Under the pieces are notes generated by a model. That model did not search any database. It was not told the origin of the DNA and saw only the letters and a program-made list of their open reading frames with translations. DNA of 12,860 bases, from the NCBI GenBank assembly GCA_900642245.1, contig CAAAJI010000806.1, forward strand, positions 1 through 12,860, written 5' to 3'. Below, piece by piece: positions 7,249 to 12,860 of this stretch (its first letter is position 1; each line of letters begins with the position of its first letter). The stretch comes from Fragilaria radians (lineage: Eukaryota > Bacillariophyta > Fragilariophyceae > Fragilariales > Fragilariaceae). The position numbers were made by a program, and so were the translations under genes.

Positions 7249-8664
7249 TCAATACCCCCTTGCTAAGATGTAGGACTTCAAGGCAGAAAATTTCATTTGG
7301 TATACACTAGACAACACACTGGCACCTTCATATTCGATAATCTTCATAAAAAGATATTGTAAAGCCTGCTGGTTGTCATATTTATTATCAATGATTGCTT
7401 GCATTGCATTATCCCCCAATTCTCCAAATGAATTGAATTCCGTATCGCCGTATGGGTCAGATGATATATTCAAGTATGTGAGTGTCGGATTAAATCTCAG
7501 AGCCTCTGCAAGCTCTATTACTCTATCGTCACCCATTACATCTCTCATAGTCCAAAGTTGATCCAGGTATAAGGAGACTAAACCTATATTCATCTTTAGT
7601 GCCTGTGCAAGGGCATTTATACCAATATTTCCAAACCTGTTTGCACCCAAATCTAAATTTATCAATGATGAGTTGACTTTCAGTGCTTCCGCAAATGCAA
7701 TGACACCATTATCCTCTATTGAGTTGAATGATAAGTCCAATTCAGTCAAAGTGTAATTGAAAGATAAAGCCCTGGAAAGTGCTGAGGCACCGGAGTCTCC
7801 TATCTTGTTTCTTTCCAGATGCAATTTTATTAAACTGGCATTGACTTGAAGTGCCTCTGCAAGTCTTATCGCACCGTCGTTTCCAATAGAGCTTACCGAG
7901 AGATCCAAACACGTCAATGATGCATTTACTTTTAATGCTTCTGCAAGTGCAATTGTTCCCTCATCACCAATTTCATTACAGGAAATATCCAAGCAAGTCA
8001 AGGATGAATTTAACTTAAGTGCCCGGGCGAATGCCATTGCTCCAGGCGTTCCAATTGAATTTTCACTTAGATTTACTTCCAGCAATGAGGTATTCACATG
8101 AAGAGATTTAGCAATAAGTTTTACGGCATCATTTTCAATGGAGTTTCCGTCAATGAATAGCTCCCTCAAGGATGAATTAACTTTAAGCGCCTCAGACAGA
8201 GCAAGTGCACCGTCATATCCAATGGTATTTTTGTAACCAATATCAAAAGAATCTAGTTGTTGATTACACTTTAGCATCTCAGCCAACGCAATGACTCCAT
8301 CATTCCCAATGGAATTGTTCCGAAGCGATAGTTTCGTCAAGGATGAATGAAATCGAAGCACTTCTGCAAGCATTAATGCTCCATCATCCTCAATAGTGTT
8401 TGCAGAAATTTCTAATTCAATCAGCGTCGTATTGAAGCTTAGGGCTTCGGCAAGTGCAGCTGCGCCTAGAGATCCAAGTGAATTTCCGCAAACATGAAAA
8501 TCTTTCAATGAAACATTGTGCTTTAGAGCCTCCGCCAGTGCTTTCACTTGCTCCTCATTCAACTTCTGAAAAATTTTCAAGTGTTCCTCATTGTTATCTT
8601 GCAGTGCAATCAACGCTTCTTCATAACGCATGGCTCCACGCCACATGTGGTCGACAAGAATCAT
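7249..8664 (-). CDS. Leucine-rich-repeat protein, ribonuclease-inhibitor type (28-residue repeats)
   Basis: The frame from ATG 8664 encodes 471 residues. After about 40 residues of a helical, acidic N-terminal segment come 13 tandem repeats, mostly 28 residues long, of the form aLaeaLkvNssLtxLdLsxNxIGddGai. The two last repeats are enlarged (33 and 36 residues, with WTMRDVMGDD and SDPYGDTEFNSFGELGDN insertions), and a C-terminal cap of about 50 residues ends SALKSYILARGY. The 84-base period is plain in the DNA. Repeats of this type form a curved ribonuclease-inhibitor-like solenoid that binds proteins, as in NLR and Ran-GAP proteins. No nucleotide-binding, kinase, signal peptide or membrane segment is visible, so this is probably an intracellular binding or scaffold protein; the partner is unknown. 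The frame is open for a further 38 codons (to 8778) without an ATG, so an upstream exon or a longer start cannot be excluded. A decayed paralogue end lies at 3565-3725. Confidence 0.85.
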   Translation of the reverse strand: MILVDHMWRGAMRYEEALIALQDNNEEHLKIFQKLNEEQVKALAEALKHNVSLKDFHVCGNSLGSLGAAALAEALSFNTTLIELEISANTIEDDGALMLAEVLRFHSSLTKLSLRNNSIGNDGVIALAEMLKCNQQLDSFDIGYKNTIGYDGALALSEALKVNSSLRELFIDGNSIENDAVKLIAKSLHVNTSLLEVNLSENSIGTPGAMAFARALKLNSSLTCLDISCNEIGDEGTIALAEALKVNASLTCLDLSVSSIGNDGAIRLAEALQVNASLIKLHLERNKIGDSGASALSRALSFNYTLTELDLSFNSIEDNGVIAFAEALKVNSSLINLDLGANRFGNIGINALAQALKMNIGLVSLYLDQLWTMRDVMGDDRVIELAEALRFNPTLTYLNISSDPYGDTEFNSFGELGDNAMQAIIDNKYDNQQALQYLFMKIIEYEGASVLSSVYQMKFSALKSYILARGY

Positions 8665-10626
8665 GAAGGATTTGGAATCGAACAAAAAATTGGCGAGGTG
8701 ATTCGGCCGTAGAATTAATACGGAGAGAAGAGCACAACTAGAATAATTTGAATCCAATGGGAAAGTGGATCCACTCAAAGATTCATTGGCTTAGATGAAT
8801 AGCAAAATATGGTAAATCTTTCATTTAGTCCAAGACAGAGTGCCCAGCTAATAAAGCAAAGAAAACTATTTGCAAATATTCAGTATTGAGGGTAAAAAAG
8901 AAAAATATGAGATGATTTTCAAGAGGCAGTAAGCTTCCAGCACCACTAGCAGGCTGAATCAGAAACATTCAAAACTAATGAATCAACAGTGAAGAAGCGT
9001 ATCAAAATCATGGGAACCAAATAAATGCTATCACCAGTACAGGACACTGGCAGTAGCAAATTTCAAAGTGTTGACCAAATTTTTGATCAACCATGTAACG
9101 TTGATTTAAGTTTTTGGCAATAATTTAAGAATAGTCATTGAAACGCTACGTGAACTTGACTTTAATCAATTTAAGTAAAAGTGAAAGTGCTGGTGAGTGA
9201 TTCAACATTTCTCGAAAAAAGGTCATATTTAGATTTATACAATGAAAATAGACCATGTCAAATGAGCATATCAAACCTATGCGCTTTTTAGAGGGCAAGG
9301 AGTGTAGACGTTACTTAAATTTCTAGAGTAATCACATTCAAATGATCCTTGAAAGGCCATAAAAAAGGAAAGGAGAGAGTTTTGTAGCCCAAGACTTCTT
9401 AATTGAAAAAGGATTTAATATTTAATTTAACTTTTTGTTTGTACCGTTGCGCGCATTTTCATGGCTTACGGTGTCCTTTCCGATATCCTGCCAAGTGAAG
9501 AAGGAATTTCCAATGAATTTCTATTGGACTTGAAAGACTTGATAGCTCTCTTACTGCATTCAGAGAGTAAGGATCAGCTATGAGTAGGTTCAATATGTCA
9601 ACAAGAGAAGAATAAATTAAGGCTTTTAAGAGTACATCACAGAATGATATTTAGTGAATGCCTTTTTATTGGGAATCAGGGGCAAATGCAGGTAAAGAGA
9701 AATTAAGTGATTGTAGTAGTATGTTGGAGGATAAGTAGCAATGTTCGACACACATATTCAAACAAGTAAAAAGCAAAAGAGCCTTCAGGTGACAAATATC
9801 CGTACACCGACAAGTTGCAATGACGCCCGAGGTGAACCAACTAACTTAAGCGGTCAAAGGGGGGTAAAAGTAACGCAATAAAGGAGCATATACATCTCCT
9901 AAGATTACTGCATAATCGTAACTTGATTTCTCATCTAACTGGAGATTTCCATATTTTCTCAATATCCATATTCTTTGTTCAGGGATACAACTTCGGTAAA
10001 GTTGAAAAGTAGATGTACAAAAACGATATGAAGGGATTATTCATATTTAACAATTCCTAGGAGGCCGATGAATTGCATCAATCACGAGTCGTAACATGAT
10101 ACATTTTTCATAATTTGTAAGCATCGATCAAATATTTATTTTCGCATTTGTGCACTCAATTTTCCATTGTTCTTGATGGAATTTGAATCGATGAATTAAA
10201 AGAATCCCTCAAGTGGCTAGAGGTTCACAATACAATAGGACATAGAAATCTTCTACCTTCTAACACTTTGTTTTGCATAGTCTAGGAGGGATTACCAACA
10301 CAAAGGAGCTGCAACGAAATCGTTGAAGGGGCCTACAATTTCTTGTTCAATTTTGTACTACTAACAGCTTGGTAAAGTTAAATTTCTCTACCTGTGGTCC
10401 CGTGAACCCACTTAATAGAAACTATTGGCAAATTCAACTTCAACGTTCACAAGTTCAACGTAAAAGCTTAAATCGATTTTGTACAGCAATTTATGCGACT
10501 CCAAGAATGATAATTGTTACACTTTGATATCAATCGAGGTGCAAATGACGCACTCCCTATGATAAATCACAAACTGAAACAATTCGAAGCAAACAATCGG
10601 TAAAAACGAACTTCACCAATAAGGGT
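8665..10626. other. Long intergenic region; no convincing gene
   Basis: This is the common upstream region of the divergently oriented LRR gene and the 208-aa gene. Its first 114 bases are the non-ATG extension of the LRR frame. Small ATG frames occur at 9461-9583 (40 aa, beginning MAYGVLSDILPSEEG) and 9741-9881 (46 aa, beginning MFDTHIQTSKK). Neither matches a family I know, and both are within chance expectation for AT-rich DNA of this length, though the first has a coding-like, acidic-hydrophobic composition. No tRNA, repeat array or retroelement domain was seen. Promoters for both genes must lie here, but no core element can be named. Confidence 0.5.
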
Positions 10627-11253
10627 ATGACGAAGAAAGTAAGATTTAAGGATGATTGTTTGCAAACTGTGATTTGTGAAGTGATGAATAGATACCAGTT
10701 CTCAGAGCGAGAGATCAAGAATACTTGGTACTCCACCGAAGATTTCAAGTTTATGAAATCCAATTGCAAAACACTATCAAAGGAATTGCAGAAATTCGGA
10801 AGGTCATCTCTCTTGAATGGATTGACGCACCAGTTGGGTGATGACACCAAATTGGGTGACGACAGCTGCCAGCATATGCTAAATTTGTGGGCAAAATGTG
10901 GCTCATCATGCTGGGGTCTCGAGAAATGGGTAAACGAAAAAGAAGGAAGGAAACGGAAAAATCTTCAACAACGATCTATTGAACAAGTAATTAAAGCTCA
11001 AGAGCAATATGAAAAATTGCAACCTGATGAACGAGCTGAGAAGTTGAAGTCGATTTATGAATCATGCACCTTTATTGCGAAAATGTTCGCTAGAAAAATG
11101 GCAATCGCAGATGCAGCAACGGCATCGCTGTTTCGCAACCATGAAGGTACTAAGAAAAGCCCATATATTATTAGCTCAAGTCAGATGACAAGCAAATCAA
11201 CAAGCCTTGAGGCTCAATCTTTCAATGCCCTTAACTTGACTCGAATGATATAG
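10627..11253 (+). CDS. Conserved hypothetical protein, diatom-type 'GLE' family
   Basis: The protein has 208 residues in one open frame. The N-terminus is V-x-F-x-DD (residues 5-10), then a Tyr-rich segment leading to TWYSTEDFKFMK (33-44), a tandem LGDDTKLGDD (70-79), a Cys-rich CGSSCWGLEKWV (91-102), a basic EGRKRKNLQQRS (106-117), a long charged helix (118-147) and a C-terminal helix with ASC/AKMFARKMAIADA-like Ala-rich sequence (146-166). The tail is Ser/Thr-rich. The combination of W-Y-S-x-E-D/E, a Cys-x-GLE-x-W/Y centre followed by basic residues, and an Ala-rich last helix resembles a family I have seen repeatedly in diatom gene sets and that has no assigned function. There is no signal peptide, membrane segment or catalytic motif, so it is probably nuclear or cytosolic. 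The composition is coding-like along its full length and the ATG start is unambiguous. Confidence 0.75.
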   Translation: MTKKVRFKDDCLQTVICEVMNRYQFSEREIKNTWYSTEDFKFMKSNCKTLSKELQKFGRSSLLNGLTHQLGDDTKLGDDSCQHMLNLWAKCGSSCWGLEKWVNEKEGRKRKNLQQRSIEQVIKAQEQYEKLQPDERAEKLKSIYESCTFIAKMFARKMAIADAATASLFRNHEGTKKSPYIISSSQMTSKSTSLEAQSFNALNLTRMI

Positions 11254-12059
11254 GTTTTGTGACCCTGAGAATTCCGCTTTGCCGGATTCATTTCTAGACT
11301 TTTGCACCTATTATATTAATGTACATGTTCTGTACGATATTACATTCAAATGCGGTTAAAATACATGCGTAACGATGAGGCGACAAGCTTGATGAAAATT
11401 CATTGCGTAACAGTAAATTTAATCCACTTTTATCGTCAATTTTAATACCCTATCGTAATGGCGTATGGAGATTGTACATCATATTCCGATGCAGTTACTC
11501 TGCAAGTCTTAAATTTCTTTTTTTTTGTATAGAATAAAAGTAAGTTATTGAATTTCAAGATAACGGTATAATTAGTATGGACCAAGAGATATTAGTCAAC
11601 GAAAAAAAGCTATTTGAACTCTTTGTAAAAATGATTGAGAATCAAATCATTGCCTTATCCTAGATCAACCATTTTCATCCAAAGACTAATCACTCTTCAG
11701 AAGTTAAGACGTGACAAGCACATAAAGCTTTTTTAATGAGGTAGGGTAAGTTAAATTGAAGAAACTAACTAGTACGGAATGCTGCTGAATTAATTGACAT
11801 TATTTACTTGAGATGCGGAGGCTAGACAAAACGCGTAGTCTTATAGTCGGTTCAATATCGTCATCAAGTGCTTTTATTAAGTCACCGAGTTTTTGGGATC
11901 AAATCTTGCCTCCATTCCCATCTTCATTGCAACATTGTTAGGAATAATCTTCAAAAAGCATCGTAGCAAGATTTAGCTATAGCAGTGGTCTTGCACATTG
12001 AAATAGGCGGAATGGCTATCGTACGGATAAATTAAGAATTCTAGAAGATAAGACTTCAA
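11254..12059. other. Downstream spacer; no gene
   Basis: This AT-rich region begins with the 3' flank of the 208-aa gene. It contains a T-run (about 11517-11526) and scattered A/T tracts. No open frame with a credible start or recognisable translation was found on either strand. A minus-strand frame at 11973-12203 has no ATG start and overlaps the direct repeat that follows. Confidence 0.5.
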
Positions 12060-12151
12060 AATTACAATAAAACACAGCAAATTAAAGCAGAAAACAATTA
12101 ATACAAGAAGATGATATGTTGTACCAACATTCGGAGACGTCCATTGTTGCA
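12060..12151. repeat. 92-bp direct repeat, left copy
   Basis: This pairs with 12433-12524. Shared blocks are aattacaataaaa, gcagaaaac against gtagaaaac, caagaag, tatgttgtac and the best-conserved ending cggagacgtccattgttgc against cagagacggccattgttgc. Both copies have the same length and orientation, 373 bp apart. They are not LTR-sized and enclose no recognisable domain. They may be two copies of a dispersed element or the trace of a local duplication. Confidence 0.75.
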
Positions 12152-12432
12152 AGCTGGGACTAGATAAGAAGTTACGTACACAACACTTAATAAATGAATT
12201 CAATGAAAAGGAGAATAAGTTTTCTCCCCTATGAATACAAATGTGGGATCAAATACTGGTTGCCCCACCAGGAATACTCATCCAGAACAGGACCATAACC
12301 TGTAACTGAAGTTAAAAATAATGGGACAATCCAAATAAACAGAGATCCTGTTTCTGTAAGAATAAATAAAAGGAGGCTTACTCCCTATAAACAATTCCTC
12401 AAGTATTTTCTTGTGGGCTAATGACACTTTGT
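12152..12432. other. Sequence between the 92-bp repeats; no gene
   Basis: No open frame or domain was recognised. Short echoes (cccctatgaatac near 12227 and actccctataaac near 12379) hint that the whole 373-bp period may be an old duplication, but the similarity is too weak to assert. Confidence 0.35.
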
Positions 12433-12524
12433 AATTACAATAAAAGAGAGAGAATGAAAGTAGAAAACGAGTAATTCAAGAAGAAGTTATGTTGTACAAG
12501 CGTTCAGAGACGGCCATTGTTGCT
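12433..12524. repeat. 92-bp direct repeat, right copy
   Basis: This is the right partner of 12060-12151, in the same orientation and of the same length, with scattered substitutions. Confidence 0.75.
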
Positions 12525-12837
12525 AGTACATGCAAAAATAGATGATGAAGATATCAGCTATATTAGCACATCTAAACAACAACATCAAGTGAAACAGAAT
12601 GACGACTGTTGCTTTTCGTTTGCAAATCTAAAATGATACTAATCAGAGATCTCTAAAACTTTAGGTGATGATAAATCATATGAGTTTCAGTTAGTGTAAC
12701 ATTGCTTGAATTTTTCATTCTAAAGAAAATAAGTCAAAAGATATTTTGACTAACATATTCAGGGTGTATAACAAAAAGTTGACGCACAAATCCAAAACAG
12801 ACCGACTGCAAAAAATTGCAAAATTCATAAAATGTAA
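12525..12837. other. Right edge; no gene
   Basis: AT-rich sequence with stops in all frames and no recognisable motif. A gene starting beyond the window could have its promoter or 3' end here. Confidence 0.4.
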
Positions 12838-12858
12838 CCACACAATATTGCTGTGTGG
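12838..12858. repeat. Small perfect hairpin at the window end
   Basis: The arms are ccacaca (12838-12844) and tgtgtgg (12852-12858) around the 7-base loop atattgc. The arms are perfect but short. It could be a chance inverted repeat or part of a larger structure cut off by the window edge. Confidence 0.4.
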
Positions 12859-12860
12859 AG

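Noticed and set aside
9461..9583. 40-codon ATG frame (MAYGVLSDILPSEEG...)
   Set aside because: It has a coding-like look, with acidic and Leu-rich residues, but no second exon, no homology I can name and no conserved context. Worth a transcript check only.
9741..9881. 46-codon ATG frame (MFDTHIQTSKK...)
   Set aside because: No recognised family; length is within chance expectation.
11973..12203. 76-codon minus-strand frame with a hydrophobic middle
   Set aside because: It starts on TTG, overlaps the 92-bp direct repeat, and its hydrophobicity follows from T-rich sequence rather than a defined membrane protein.
1..12860. CRISPR arrays, tRNA genes, rRNA, riboswitches or prokaryotic operons
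   Set aside because: No regularly spaced short repeats, cloverleaf-like sequence or clustered same-strand genes were seen; gene content is eukaryotic.

Overview
The window looks like AT-rich nuclear DNA from a diatom (a stramenopile alga). The evidence is the gene types: an intronless type II membrane glycosyltransferase of the nucleotide-diphospho-sugar transferase class, a long 28-residue leucine-rich-repeat protein, a 208-residue protein that resembles a diatom family of unknown function, a decayed Pro-Ser repeat gene, and a Ty3/gypsy-type retroelement remnant. There are no operons, and no tRNA, rRNA or CRISPR array was seen. I do not assign a species.

Three reading frames look like intact genes: the glycosyltransferase (1780-3105, +), the LRR protein (ATG 8664 to 7249, -) and the 208-aa protein (10627-11253, +). 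The rest is gene-poor and rich in relics.

The main structural feature is a pair of diverged direct repeats. Copy A (about 365-1800) leads into the intact glycosyltransferase. Copy B (about 6020-7199) is homologous up to and across the glycosyltransferase start codon, then jumps straight into the 3' end of the LRR gene. The 3' end of an LRR gene is also present in decayed form downstream of the intact glycosyltransferase (3565-3725, -). The simplest reading is an ancestral unit of [fossil-rich upstream]-[glycosyltransferase, +]-[LRR, -] that was duplicated in tandem. Unit A then kept the glycosyltransferase and lost the LRR gene, and unit B kept the LRR gene and lost the glycosyltransferase.

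Between the two units lie a Pro-Ser repeat pseudogene (3769-3991), an internally deleted gypsy-like element with LTR-like direct repeats (4105-5476), and a 53-bp tandem repeat (5458-5563). Both large repeats also carry a degenerate CCHC zinc-knuckle-like frame, probably an old gag-like fossil. To the right, 8779-10626 and 11254-12860 hold no convincing gene apart from the 208-aa protein between them. The last kilobase has a pair of 92-bp direct repeats and ends in a small hairpin.

The two units may once have worked as a neighbouring convergent pair, but nothing in the sequence links the glycosyltransferase and the LRR protein biochemically.
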